Assembly (NCBI RefSeq): GCF_001509475.1
Contig: NZ_LLZG01000018.1
Span: 1 to 27,455, forward strand
Source: Streptomyces regalis
GTDB taxonomy: Bacteria; Actinomycetota; Actinomycetes; Streptomycetales; Streptomycetaceae
Direction of reading: 5' to 3'
DNA length: 27,455 bases
Positions 14,123 to 21,720 of the stretch are shown piece by piece. The notes beneath the pieces were generated by a model that did no database searches, was not told the origin of the DNA, and saw only the letters and a list, made by a program, of their open reading frames with translations. The position numbers and the translations under genes are program-made. Within the stretch, counting starts at the first letter, position 1. Each line of letters begins with the position of its first letter.

Positions 14123-14148
14123 CATCAAGTCACGTACCGCCCTCTCAG
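14123..14148. repeat. Right inverted repeat of the 3.6-kb IS-bounded segment
   Basis: This is the reverse complement partner of 10543-10568 (22 of 26 positions). It ends 11 bases before the LuxR-type gene stop codon. Confidence 0.7.
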
Positions 14149-14158
14149 AAGTGAGGGC

Positions 14159-15205
14159 TCACGCTCCGAGGGCGCGGGCAAGGAGCATTCCCCGGGCGCT
14201 GGTCGAGGTCTTGGCGAAGATCGACTTCAGGTGGTCCTGCACGGTGAGCTCGGACAGGGACATCAGGCAGGCCACCGTGTGGTTGTCGCCGCCCCTGGCC
14301 AGGTGACCGAGCAGGTCGCCCTCGCGAGGGCTCAGGGCGAAAGCCCTGGCGAAAACCGCGAGCCGCTCGGTCGGTGAGGTCTCCTCGATGGTGACGGCGA
14401 TGGCCCGGCGCCGGGCCGGTGGAGCCGCGTCGCCGATCCGGGCGGCGCTCAGGGTGAGCCACAGGCCGTCCGCCAGGTGAACCCGGGAGCGTGGCGGGTG
14501 CGCATCGACTCCCGCCTCGACGGCCAGCAGCTGGGCCGCGACGTTGTAGGCGCTCGCGGGCACCGCCGGGCGGCCGTCCTCGGGCGGCACCAGCAGGCTC
14601 AGACAGGTGTAGGTCTCCGGGGTCTGGGCGAGCACCAGCAGGTCGGGGGAGAGCAGCAGCACCAGCGGACCCGGGCGCGGGGCGTGGGACGGTCGTACGA
14701 CGAAGGTCCCCGCCTGGCTGCGGCGCAGCGCCGTGGACACCGGGGCGGTGAGGCGGGCCAGGTACGCGGCTTCCGCGGCGCTGAAGGCCCGGTCGTAGCG
14801 GTACAGGTCGAGGAAGCCCCAGCAGCCGAAGCGGTCCTTGAACACCAGCGAGGCGATGTCCCGCACGCCGTAGTCCCGCAGCAGTTCGCGCCACAGCAGG
14901 TTGCGGGAGGGGTCGGGGAGATCGCTCAGCAGGGCGACGCCGTCGAGTGCCGTCCAGCGGTCGAGCGCGGTCAGGTATTTCAGGCGGGACATCTTGGGCA
15001 GTTCCGGCAGGCACGGTACGTCGGCGACCGGTGAGCAGCCCACGGCGGTCTCGGGGTCGGTGAGAAGGAAGGCGTACGCGTCGAAGCCGGTGGCTATCTG
15101 CAGCTCGTCGAGGAGCCGCACACGCAGGTTCCGGGAGTCGCCACCGGCCTCGCAGAGGCGGACGACACGCTCGAGCGACCGCGCGTAGGCCATGGGAACC
15201 GCCAT
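14159..15205 (-). CDS. LuxR-type helix-turn-helix regulator
   Basis: This 348-residue protein ends in a LuxR/NarL-like DNA-binding domain (about 285-345): FALSPREGDLLGHLARGG, then MSLSELTVQDHLKSIFAKT and MLLARALGA, with the usual scanning and recognition helices. The N-terminal 250 residues include a GAF-like region (LLDELQIATGFDAYAFLLTD, then VFKDRFGCWGFLDLYRYDR), probably a ligand sensor. No receiver Asp or Walker motifs are seen, so it is an orphan one-component regulator. The start at 15205 is the best ATG, but no strong ribosome-binding site is visible; 15193 is an alternative. It is divergent from the secreted-protein gene, which it may control. Confidence 0.85.
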   Translation of the reverse strand: MAVPMAYARSLERVVRLCEAGGDSRNLRVRLLDELQIATGFDAYAFLLTDPETAVGCSPVADVPCLPELPKMSRLKYLTALDRWTALDGVALLSDLPDPSRNLLWRELLRDYGVRDIASLVFKDRFGCWGFLDLYRYDRAFSAAEAAYLARLTAPVSTALRRSQAGTFVVRPSHAPRPGPLVLLLSPDLLVLAQTPETYTCLSLLVPPEDGRPAVPASAYNVAAQLLAVEAGVDAHPPRSRVHLADGLWLTLSAARIGDAAPPARRRAIAVTIEETSPTERLAVFARAFALSPREGDLLGHLARGGDNHTVACLMSLSELTVQDHLKSIFAKTSTSARGMLLARALGA

Positions 15206-15299
15206 GTTTCGAGCGTACGACGCAATTCCCCACATTTCTGGGATGGGCCGCGCCCCGAGCCGCCGTCCAGGATGGAGGGATCGGACCCGGGAGCAATCG

Positions 15300-15788
15300 A
15301 TGAGCAGCAAACCAAATCCCCCTGCGACGGCCGACCCCGTCGCGACACCTCGACGCAGGCTCGGAGTCGGCACCCCCTGGCGTAAGGTCCTGGTCGCGAC
15401 CGCGCTCGCCGCCACGGCCGCGCTCAGCACCACCGCCCCGGTCGGAGCCGCGCACGCCGTTGAGACCCAGCAGGGTCAGGTGGTTGTGTGGATCCACGAC
15501 AGCTTTGGCGGCGGAACCGTCACCAGCCAGCCGGCCGGGATCAACTGTCATGTGGTGGCGTTTCTGAACCCGTATGAGAGCGAAGAAGGGCGCCCGGGCC
15601 AGACCGGCACGTGCTCCGCGAGCTTCCCGGTCGGAACGACTGTCACCTTCATCGCCACGCCCGATCCGGGTTCTTACTTCAACTACGCCGACCCACCTCG
15701 CCTGACCGTGGGGGCACCCGGCGTCAACACGGCCGCTGTCTACTTCTGCCCAGATGAGGAGCTCAGCCCCTACTGCTGGTACTACTGA
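15300..15788 (+). CDS. Small secreted cysteine-containing protein
   Basis: This is a 162-residue precursor. A basic N-region with PRRR is followed by a hydrophobic stretch (VLVATALAATAALS) and a cleavage site near AHA-VE at about 53. The mature 109 residues look all-beta (QGQVVVWIHDSFGGGTVTS, VGTTVTFIATPDPGSYF) and carry four cysteines (83, 105, 150, 159), enough for two disulfides. The family is not recognised. Start ATG 15300 has GGGAG 8-12 bases upstream. The gene overlaps the end of the convergent Fpg/Nei pseudogene by 7 bases. Confidence 0.75.
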   Translation: MSSKPNPPATADPVATPRRRLGVGTPWRKVLVATALAATAALSTTAPVGAAHAVETQQGQVVVWIHDSFGGGTVTSQPAGINCHVVAFLNPYESEEGRPGQTGTCSASFPVGTTVTFIATPDPGSYFNYADPPRLTVGAPGVNTAAVYFCPDEELSPYCWYY

Positions 15789-16410
15789 CACCTCGCGCAC
15801 CACACCGTCGTACGACCCCCCAGGCGGGCAGGGTGCGGCGCATCCGGGTGTAGAGGCGGCGGCGGTCGGCCTCGGTGAGGTCGTTCGAGTGGGTGCTGGG
15901 GCGTACCTTCGCGCGCCAGAGGATCTCGTCGGCCGGCAGGTTGCCCAGTCCGGCTACGACGGACTGGTTGGTGAGGACGGTCTTGATGCTGCTGCGGCGT
16001 GCGGAGAGCGCGGCCTCGAACTCCTCGCGGTCCATCTCGGCGTCGTCGTCGGCCAGCCACAGGCCTTGGAGCTTGCGCTGGTCCCTGTAGCGGAACTGGC
16101 GGTCGGCACCCATGGTGAACAGGACGCGGTCGTGGGGCTCGGCCGGTTCGTCGGGGTGGGCGAAGAGCAGGCGGCCGGTCATACCGAAGTGCAGGTGGGG
16201 CCGCCGGTGTGGGCCAGGAGCCACTTGCCGCGCCGGTCCGCCTTGGTGAATCGCCGGCCCTCCAACACGTCGCTCAGCTGCCGGGCGCGGCGCCCACCCC
16301 GTGCAGGACGCCCGCGTCGCGCACGTCGGCGCGTCGGACGACCCGGTCCTTCGCACAGGACTCGAACACCCTTCGGAAAACCTCGACGTCGGGCAGCTCA
16401 GGAGCTTCTC
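15782..16410 (-). pseudogene. Fpg/Nei-type DNA glycosylase pseudogene
   Basis: Reading the minus strand from about 16400 gives PELPDVEVFRRVFESCAKDR, the N-terminus of formamidopyrimidine-DNA glycosylases with the catalytic Pro-Glu. The frame then breaks near 16280. It resumes as LHFGMTGRLLFAHPDEPAEP, RYRDQRKLQGLWL, and SSIKTVLTNQSVVAGLGNLP with ADEILWRAKV, the H2TH region. The zinc finger is reduced to its second half (GGRTTVWCARCQ); the first CxxC pair is deleted. With at least two frame breaks and half a zinc finger it is not functional. Confidence 0.82.
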
Positions 16411-16559
16411 TCGTCGTCGGCTCAGCGCCTCTTGAACTCCTCCGGCCCCGCGTTCAACTGCACGGTCCCGTCGACGTGGAGGACGGGTCGGCGTTCCGTC
16501 ATGCGTCCGCTGTAGGCCCGCCGGTGCCCTGATCACTGCGGCCGAGAACGGCAGCGGCC

Positions 16560-16920
16560 CGCCGGGGAGGCGGCGGTTAAGCGCCGGCCCAGGATGAAAT
16601 GGATCTTGTGGATGCTGTTCGCAGCGAGCGCTTGGCAGACGTGCTTCTGCATGGTCGTCGGGTCGGTCTTGCCGTTGCGGGCGGCCTTCCCACTGTTCCT
16701 GGCACTGGCGGAGACGGGCGTAGAAGAGTTCCAGTATCTCGGCCGTGAGCTTGCCGGCCTTCAGCGTGCCGAAGGCCGGCTTGAGGTAGTTGCGCATGAT
16801 GCCTTCGGCCCGCTCATACGACGTCTCGTCGAGCTCGGCGACACCGAGCCGGCGGTTGAGGAAGAAGGCCACGCCGGCCTGGTAGCCGGATCCGTTGGCT
16901 GCGGACTCTCCGAACGGGCT
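16560..16920 (-). pseudogene. Tyrosine integrase N-terminal stump
   Basis: The minus strand reads VAELDETSYERAEGIMRNYL, KPAFGTLKAGKLTAEILELF and YARLRQCQEQ, the SAM-like core-binding domain of actinobacterial tyrosine integrases. After a frameshift near 16690 it continues as HVCQALAANSIHKIHFILGR and ALNRR. The catalytic domain is missing. It lies left of the first att site but points the opposite way to the integrase tails at the other sites. Confidence 0.75.
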
Positions 16921-17024
16921 TGAGCTTGGTGTTCGCCATGCTGTGGAACCTACTGACGGCCAATGCCACGGCTACGACGAACAGCGCGCCTGCCCGAGAG
17001 AGGTAAACGCGCTGGTCAGACACT

Positions 17025-17067
17025 GTGCCTCCGGCAGGATTCGAACCTGCGACACTCGCTTTAGGAG
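17025..17067 (-). repeat. att site 1: 3' 43 bp of tRNA-Arg(CCU)
   Basis: The minus strand starts CTCCTAAAGCGAGTGTCGCA and runs through the T-arm GGTTCGAATCC to the acceptor end. This is the anticodon-to-3'-end half of tRNA-Arg with anticodon CCT. The 5' half (acceptor strand, D arm) is absent, so it is an attachment duplicate and not a gene. It has two changes from the other three copies. Confidence 0.85.
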
Positions 17068-17276
17068 TGGAATCGAAACCTTGCCGGGTAGTGCCGGAGG
17101 CTGCCGCGTGGAGCTGTTGCACCTGGTCAGCGCCACGCGGCCTCGTGCTCAGTCCCGCTCGTTGACACCTCGTGCCGGACTGTTCGCTCACGCATCGCTC
17201 ACGCGCCCGGGCGCTCTCGCCCACGGTGGAGCGGGCACTGACGCATGCGAGCCCAGCAAGATCCACAAGGAGCCGG

Positions 17277-17537
17277 CTAGCTGCGCTGACGCAGCTGTTG
17301 GACTACCGGCACCACGGCGAAGCAGAGCAGCGCGGTTCCTCCGAACGCTGCACCTGCCGAGAGCAGGGCTCCGGAAGCCGGGGTGCCGTCGAGGACCTTG
17401 AGAAACCCGACGCATACCGCGACCAGGGCAGAGCACAGCACCATGACCAGCAGCCAGGGAATCCAAGAACTGTTCGCGGGCTCCGAGGCCGACGTAGGAG
17501 GGGTTGTCGGAGCGGGCGATCGGTGCTGGGCGTTCAC
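17277..17537 (-). CDS. 86-aa two-helix membrane protein coupled to the methylase gene
   Basis: The protein starts with GTG at 17537, which overlaps the methylase stop as GTGA (4-base overlap, a sign of translational coupling). Residues 1-24 are a Pro/Thr/Ser-rich cytoplasmic or exposed arm. Two hydrophobic helices follow: about 26-46 (WIPWLLVMVLCSALVAVCVGF) split by a short charged link from about 56-79 (GALLSAGAAFGGTALLCFAV). The end QQLRQRS is basic. I recognise no family. As the second gene of a modification operon it could be a membrane effector or an anchor; this is inference from position only. Confidence 0.7.
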   Translation of the reverse strand: MNAQHRSPAPTTPPTSASEPANSSWIPWLLVMVLCSALVAVCVGFLKVLDGTPASGALLSAGAAFGGTALLCFAVVPVVQQLRQRS

Positions 17538-19981
17538 AGTGACGCTTCCTTCTCGAATCGGCGGCGAGGGATGATGCCAGGGGCGGGTTCGGTAGATGGG
17601 CCCAGCAGCGCACCGGCCAAGGCGATGCGGGTGTGCCGCACTGAGGCAGCGACGGCCAGATGTGCGCGGTCCAGCTCGTCAAGGCCGTTCAGCGCGGCCA
17701 CGATCTCCTGCTGCTCGGCCAGCTCCGGCAGTGGAATACGCAGCGACCCGAGGGATTCGGATCGGAGTGACGGGGCAGCGGTGGCGGCGGCTCGGTCCCG
17801 CATCCAGGCGATGGACTCGTCCAGGCACAGGTAGTGGAGCAGGTACTCCGGAAGTACTCGCTCCTTCTGCGCCTCCGGCACGCGGAGCCGGATGACATTT
17901 GGGCTCATCAGCCAGCCGGCTTGATGCTGCTGCACCAGCGCTGGCGGAACGATCGCACCAGAGCGGACACAAACGATGTCCTTGTGCCACAGCTCGAAGT
18001 TCCTCAGCCGACGGGCCGTCTCCTCTGTGACCCGTTCGTCCGCCTCGTCACTGATGCACCGGTCCTTGAGATGCCGCGGGAACACCACGGGAACGGGGCC
18101 GCGGGTGCTGCGCTGCTTCTTGCCCAGCTTGGAATAGGACGGTCCGGCCTGTATCTCGCACAGCGAGTCGAGGCTGGCCAGGGAGGCCGGCTGGTTCCTC
18201 CGGCGCAGTGGTCCCTGGTCCCCGACGAACGGCAGCTGAGCGGCGGCGTCCTGTACATCCCGTAGGTGCTCTTCGGCGTCGCTCAGCCGCTCCCGGGCGG
18301 ACACGAGCTCGTGCTCGATGCCTTTTCCTCCGTCGCTCCGGCGTTCGACATGGTCGAGAGGGTTGAGCGAGTAGTCGCTGCGTCGCAGTTCTTCCCGGGA
18401 TACCAGGGCGGTAGGTACGTGGTGCTCCGTGGTTGTCGTCCCGAGGGGAGGAGCGGCCCCTGCCGCGTTCCTGTGAGCGCGGTAGGCGTCGAGAAGAGAT
18501 TCGGCGTCCAGGGCGCTGAGGACCCGACGCGATCCGTTCTTCGCTCCCAGGTGCCGTGCGTCGAGGAACAGTGTGCTGTCGCAGGGGTTGTCGGGGTGGC
18601 GCAGTATCCACACAGAGACCGGTACGGCAGTGCCGGTGAACAACTGGGCCGGCAGGGCGACGACACAGTCGACGACTCCGCGCTCCACCAGATTCCGCCG
18701 AATGCTCTGCTCGGCTTTGTGACCGGAGTTGCCTGCCTTGTTGGGCATGATGATCCCGGCTCGGCCCCCCTCGCGCAGCTTCGCCAGACAGTGCTGGACC
18801 CAGGCAAGGTTGTCGTTGTCGAGCGGCGGAGCCCCGTACGCCCACTGCCCCTCGCCGCGCTCCCCGCGGCCGGGGTCGCTCATGTTGAACGGTGGGTTGG
18901 TGAGCACGATGTCGAACGACTCCAGCGGAGCCCGCCCCGGGCCGTCGTGCCAGGGCGGTGAGTGCTTCAGGTCGAGAGCAGGGGAGACGCCATGAAGAAG
19001 GAGATTCATGGTCGCCAGTCGCCATGTGTCGGCGCGCCGTGTCTCGCCGTACGTCCGCAGCGTCTTCTCGCGAGGCAGACCGTCCTCGTCCAAGGCGCAG
19101 GCGGCCGTGGCCTCGATGAGGAATCCTCCGTCGCGGGCGTACGGGTCGTAGACGGACTCCGGTTCGCCCGGGCCGAACTCCGAGCAGGCCAGCCGTGTCA
19201 TCAGCCGAACCACAGGGCGAGGAGTGAAGAACTCGCCGCTGCCCAGCGCGGCTCGCTGCTCGTACTCGTCGAGGATGAGCCCGAACACGTCCTCGGTGAG
19301 GCGGCTCATCGCATCCACGACATTGCGAAGGTCACGAGCGGTCCGCGGCTCCAGGCGCCCCAACGCCTCCTGCATGCTCGAATGGACGCCGAGGTCACGC
19401 ATGTCCTCGTCGGCCGCGCGGCCGACGTCCCGGAGCAACTGGGCCGCCTCGTCGAGACTGTTGAGAGTGCGGGCGCGGGCGGCCAATGTGTCGAAGCGGT
19501 CCGCGGCGGCGCCGCGGAGATAGTGGAGGCAAGCCAGCAGGTTCAGATAGTCGAGCACACTGGCCGCCCCCCGTACCCGGTCGATGAGGCTGCCCATCAG
19601 ATCGTTTGCGATCTGTCGGTTCTCGGGGCGGGGTTCATCGACAGCGCCGGTCGGCATGCGGTACGACGACCCGGCGCCGAGACGGCGCTTCGCCGCGTCG
19701 GCTGGAGGCTTACCGGCTTGTTCCCCCTTCCGGGCACGGTTCCCGTAACTGGTGCCGACGGGCTCTCCTGCGACGAGTCGCTCGGGCGGTACCGGCCTCC
19801 GGTCCAGCCACTCCATGATCTCCGACCGTCGAAAGTAGTCCTGTCCGTTGGAGCGCCGCGCCGAGGGGAAGTCGGTCTCCTGTCTTTCCCAGGCTGTTAC
19901 GGTCGGTCGGCTTACGCCTGCGAGCGCGGCGATCTGTGCTCGCCGGAGCAGTGGATCGTCACCGGTCGGCGGATACGACAT
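17534..19981 (-). CDS. HTH - N6 adenine DNA methylase - specificity domain fusion (type I M/S-like)
   Basis: This 815-residue protein has three parts. Residues 10-65 are an excisionase/MerR-like helix-turn-helix (RRAQIAALAGVSRPTVTAWE, ending in RRSEIMEWLDRR). Residues 120-540 are a HsdM-type N6 methylase: EFFTPRPVVRLM (250-261), an unusual AdoMet motif DPYARDGGFL (279-288, where the family norm is DP-x-CG-S/T-G-x-FL), and the catalytic TNPPF (361-365). After a coiled segment (ELVSARERLSDAEEHLRDV) the last 220 residues resemble a single HsdS target-recognition domain, ending in PLPELAEQQEIVAALNGLDE. It should methylate adenine in a specific sequence. No HsdR nuclease is in the window. The start is at 19981, with AAGGGGG upstream. 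The nested dyad at 20045-20095 may be its own operator. Confidence 0.88.
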   Translation of the reverse strand: MSYPPTGDDPLLRRAQIAALAGVSRPTVTAWERQETDFPSARRSNGQDYFRRSEIMEWLDRRPVPPERLVAGEPVGTSYGNRARKGEQAGKPPADAAKRRLGAGSSYRMPTGAVDEPRPENRQIANDLMGSLIDRVRGAASVLDYLNLLACLHYLRGAAADRFDTLAARARTLNSLDEAAQLLRDVGRAADEDMRDLGVHSSMQEALGRLEPRTARDLRNVVDAMSRLTEDVFGLILDEYEQRAALGSGEFFTPRPVVRLMTRLACSEFGPGEPESVYDPYARDGGFLIEATAACALDEDGLPREKTLRTYGETRRADTWRLATMNLLLHGVSPALDLKHSPPWHDGPGRAPLESFDIVLTNPPFNMSDPGRGERGEGQWAYGAPPLDNDNLAWVQHCLAKLREGGRAGIIMPNKAGNSGHKAEQSIRRNLVERGVVDCVVALPAQLFTGTAVPVSVWILRHPDNPCDSTLFLDARHLGAKNGSRRVLSALDAESLLDAYRAHRNAAGAAPPLGTTTTEHHVPTALVSREELRRSDYSLNPLDHVERRSDGGKGIEHELVSARERLSDAEEHLRDVQDAAAQLPFVGDQGPLRRRNQPASLASLDSLCEIQAGPSYSKLGKKQRSTRGPVPVVFPRHLKDRCISDEADERVTEETARRLRNFELWHKDIVCVRSGAIVPPALVQQHQAGWLMSPNVIRLRVPEAQKERVLPEYLLHYLCLDESIAWMRDRAAATAAPSLRSESLGSLRIPLPELAEQQEIVAALNGLDELDRAHLAVAASVRHTRIALAGALLGPSTEPAPGIIPRRRFEKEASL

Positions 19982-20044
19982 GAGTGCGGGCCCCCTTCAA
20001 CTGCGCCATGAGAAATGGTTGTTGGAGAGTGAGCCTAGAAGCGC

Positions 20045-20095
20045 ACGACTCCGCGAAACAACTGCGCACCTGGAGTGCGCAGATTGTGGAGTCGT
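20045..20095. promoter_or_regulatory. Nested inverted repeats upstream of the methylase fusion
   Basis: An inner dyad CTGCGCAC/GTGCGCAG (20062-20069 and 20075-20082, 5-base centre) lies within an outer one ACGACTCC/GGAGTCGT (20045-20052 and 20088-20095). Their centres are within two bases of each other, 64-115 bases upstream of the methylase start in the divergent gap. The N-terminal HTH of the methylase is a natural candidate for binding here. Confidence 0.7.
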
Positions 20096-20310
20096 CAGGA
20101 TCAGGGGCGTTCGAGAGTCAACCAGCCCTCTGTGACAACGTTCTAGTGGCTCTCTCAGGGGATTCGATCGCCGCACACCGATTGAAGAGGGTATTGGGAT
20201 CAGGCTGCCCGCTCGAGCGCATGGTGCCTGTCAGGGCCTTGTCGCTGGACGGACCACCTCCCAACGGGCGCGGCGTGTACCAGCTTGTTGGGTAGGGCGC
20301 TACCTCATCT

Positions 20311-20578
20311 ATGCAAGATGACCATGGACGCGTCTTCCTGAACGAACTTGGTCATTGCGTCGTTCTCGGTACGGCGGGCAGCGGCACGAACACGTTGGCG
20401 GTCCACTGGGCTCACTGCCTGGCCGCAGCTCTAGGAGTCGGAGGCGGCACCCTTCTCGTCGCCTTCAACAAGGCGCTCGTTATCTACCTCGGGCATGGGC
20501 ACGCTGCCGCCGAACCTGCAGATCGAGACGTACCACACGTTCGCACGCCGCTCCGGCAGCCAGCATGACCACCCGTAG
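20311..20578 (+). pseudogene. Truncated UvrD-like helicase with broken Walker A
   Basis: The start MQDDHGRVFLNELGHCVVLG is followed by TAGSGTNTLAVHWAH. Functional superfamily 1 helicases have GxAGSGKT here; the Lys is replaced by Thr. GGGTLLVAFNKALVIYL follows, then a frameshift near 20495. The other frame carries on as NLQIETYHTFARR, a conserved helicase segment, and stops at about 20578. A full protein would be several hundred residues longer. It is divergent from the methylase gene and was probably its partner before truncation. Confidence 0.78.
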
Positions 20579-20659
20579 CGGAGGGCGCCCGTCGATGTGC
20601 GGCCGCCAGGCGGTCGGGGAGCCGACGAGCCGCCGGAGTCGGGCGCGGGCGGTGTTTCG

Positions 20660-21106
20660 TCAGACCTTCTCGACTCGCACGGAGCGTCCCGCGAGGAGTT
20701 GATTCATGTCGTCGGTGTCGGAGGTGAAGACGGTTGCCTCAGCTCCCTGCGCGGCTTCCCGCCCGGCCACAGCCGCCAGAACCGCGTCGATGGCGTACTT
20801 GTGCCCATGCAGGCCCGCTGTCTTCAACATGTCGCGTGCCAGGGCGATCACCTGGTCGTCCGTGTGCACGACGCGGATTCGGGACAACGTCCAGTTCCAC
20901 AGCGCCTGCCTCGACGTTTCGCGAGGGTCCCATGCTTCCAAGGTCGTGAGCGCTGAGGTGACGATCGGGATGTCGAGCCGCGGAGTTGTCTTGATCAGCG
21001 CAGCCATCTCCCGATCGCCCTGAACTGCCTTGGAGAGAGCCTCGGAGTCGAACACGAAGACGCGCTGTCGCGGGCGGTGCAGCTTCGCCTGGGTGGTGCG
21101 GCTCAC
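20660..21106 (-). CDS. vapC: PIN-domain toxin (VapC-like)
   Basis: This 148-residue protein has a complete PIN nuclease core: Asp20 in RVFVFDSEAL, Glu57 in SALTTLEAWD, Asp107 in HKYAIDAVLAAVA, and Asp130 in VFTSDTDDMNQLL. Such toxins cut RNA, often tRNA, using Mg2+ held by these acidic residues. The start ATG overlaps the stop of the upstream antitoxin gene by 4 bases (ATGA), so translation is coupled. It lies in slot 1 of the tandem array, where it may stabilise the element. A decayed 3' end of the same gene lies at 8300-8373. Confidence 0.9.
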   Translation of the reverse strand: MSRTTQAKLHRPRQRVFVFDSEALSKAVQGDREMAALIKTTPRLDIPIVTSALTTLEAWDPRETSRQALWNWTLSRIRVVHTDDQVIALARDMLKTAGLHGHKYAIDAVLAAVAGREAAQGAEATVFTSDTDDMNQLLAGRSVRVEKV

Positions 21107-21369
21107 GCGGCCTCGTCCGAATGTGAACGCTGCTCGTCATGCCAGCCGTCAATGGCGGCGATGCGGTCCAGCGCTGCCTGCTGCTCGTCGTCCGTCACGG
21201 CGCCGTGCTCTTCCTCGAGTCGCCCGGCCAGCTCGCGCAGTCGGTCCATGGCGTCCTGATGTGCGGCAGCGGCTGCGATGTAGCCGGACACCCCGCGTGC
21301 GTCGACGCGCTCCTTGATCGATTCCACTAGCTCTTCCGGCACGGTGATGGTGATCTTCCGGGTTGCCAT
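21103..21369 (-). CDS. Ribbon-helix-helix type antitoxin (VapB-like)
   Basis: The 88-residue product starts MATRKITITVPEELVESIKE, a beta strand plus helix typical of ribbon-helix-helix antitoxins. A second helix region (GYIAAAAAHQDAMDRLRELA) and an acidic C-terminal half that would wrap the toxin (LEEEHGAVTDDEQQAALDRI) follow. It precedes and overlaps the toxin gene. The start codon lies inside a 15-bp inverted repeat, which suggests autorepression and possibly leaderless translation. Confidence 0.88.
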   Translation of the reverse strand: MATRKITITVPEELVESIKERVDARGVSGYIAAAAAHQDAMDRLRELAGRLEEEHGAVTDDEQQAALDRIAAIDGWHDEQRSHSDEAA

Positions 21370-21381
21370 ACTTCAAGTATG
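21367..21381. promoter_or_regulatory. Operator over the antitoxin start codon
   Basis: CATACTT-C-AAGTATG is a perfect 7-1-7 inverted repeat whose left edge is the antitoxin start codon. On the minus strand its CATACT could also be the -10, placing the transcription start at the ATG. Confidence 0.7.
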
Positions 21382-21389
21382 CCATGCCG

Positions 21390-21503
21390 GACCGGCTCGG
21401 AGCCCGTGCCTGATGATGCAGATCCTTTGGGAGATATTCGGGAGATCAACTCTCCGCCCGCTCACGCAAAACGGCCCCGGACGAGGAGTCCGAGGCCGAA
21501 TAG
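21390..21503 (+). pseudogene. Integrase C-terminal tail remnant before att 2
   Basis: The frame reads SEPVPDDADPLGDIREINSP then PAHA, matching the tail of the integrase at 23929-24639. One extra base shifts the frame, after which APDEESEAE and a stop complete the resemblance. The rest of the gene is gone, replaced by the antitoxin gene. Confidence 0.8.
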
Positions 21504-21511
21504 AGCGCCTC

Positions 21512-21531
21512 CCTGGGGAGAGAGCCCCAGG
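21512..21531. terminator. Hairpin between integrase tail and att 2
   Basis: CCTGGGG/CCCCAGG has a 6-base loop. The same arms recur at 24648-24667 in the same position after the other integrase tail. Confidence 0.65.
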
Positions 21532-21549
21532 TCAGCAGCGTAACGCGTT

Positions 21550-21592
21550 GTGCCCCCGGCAGGATTCGAACCTGCGACACCCGCTTTAGGAG
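21550..21592 (-). repeat. att site 2: 3' 43 bp of tRNA-Arg(CCU)
   Basis: Identical over 43 bp to sites 3 and 4. On the minus strand it begins CTCCTAAAGCGGGTGTCGCA. The left flank (CGTAACGCGTT) resembles that of site 3. Confidence 0.88.
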
Positions 21593-21720
21593 TTTTCCTG
21601 GGGCGAGGCTCTGACCTGTGGAAACGCGGCCCATAGGGTGGCTGGCCCGGGGAGACATCCCTCCGTGGTTCTCACGCGTTCACGAGGTTTCCCGGCCTCA
21701 TGTGTGCTGAATGTGTTCTG
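21593..21720. repeat. Right flank of att 2, shared with att 3
   Basis: From TTTTCCTGGGGCGAGGCTCT to CGGCCTCATGTGTGCTGAA the segment aligns with 24729-24846 with scattered changes, and its first 70 bases with 8186-8255. It is the conserved end of one element family. Confidence 0.7.

Larger units (their letters stand above)
17025..21592. mobile_element. Tandem slot 1: methylase/membrane-protein/VapBC element
   Basis: Bounded by att copies 1 and 2 and ending in an integrase-tail remnant, this is the largest slot. Its cargo is a defence-like set: methylase-specificity fusion, coupled membrane protein, helicase stump and toxin-antitoxin pair. Confidence 0.65.

Noticed and set aside
14145..15803. 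A 552-codon minus-strand frame across the LuxR gene
   Set aside because: It is in a different frame from the HTH motif and has an Arg/Pro-rich shadow composition.
17208..17222. GC-rich palindrome near GCGCCCGGGCGC as an operator
   Set aside because: A 12-bp GC-only palindrome is expected by chance in DNA of this composition.
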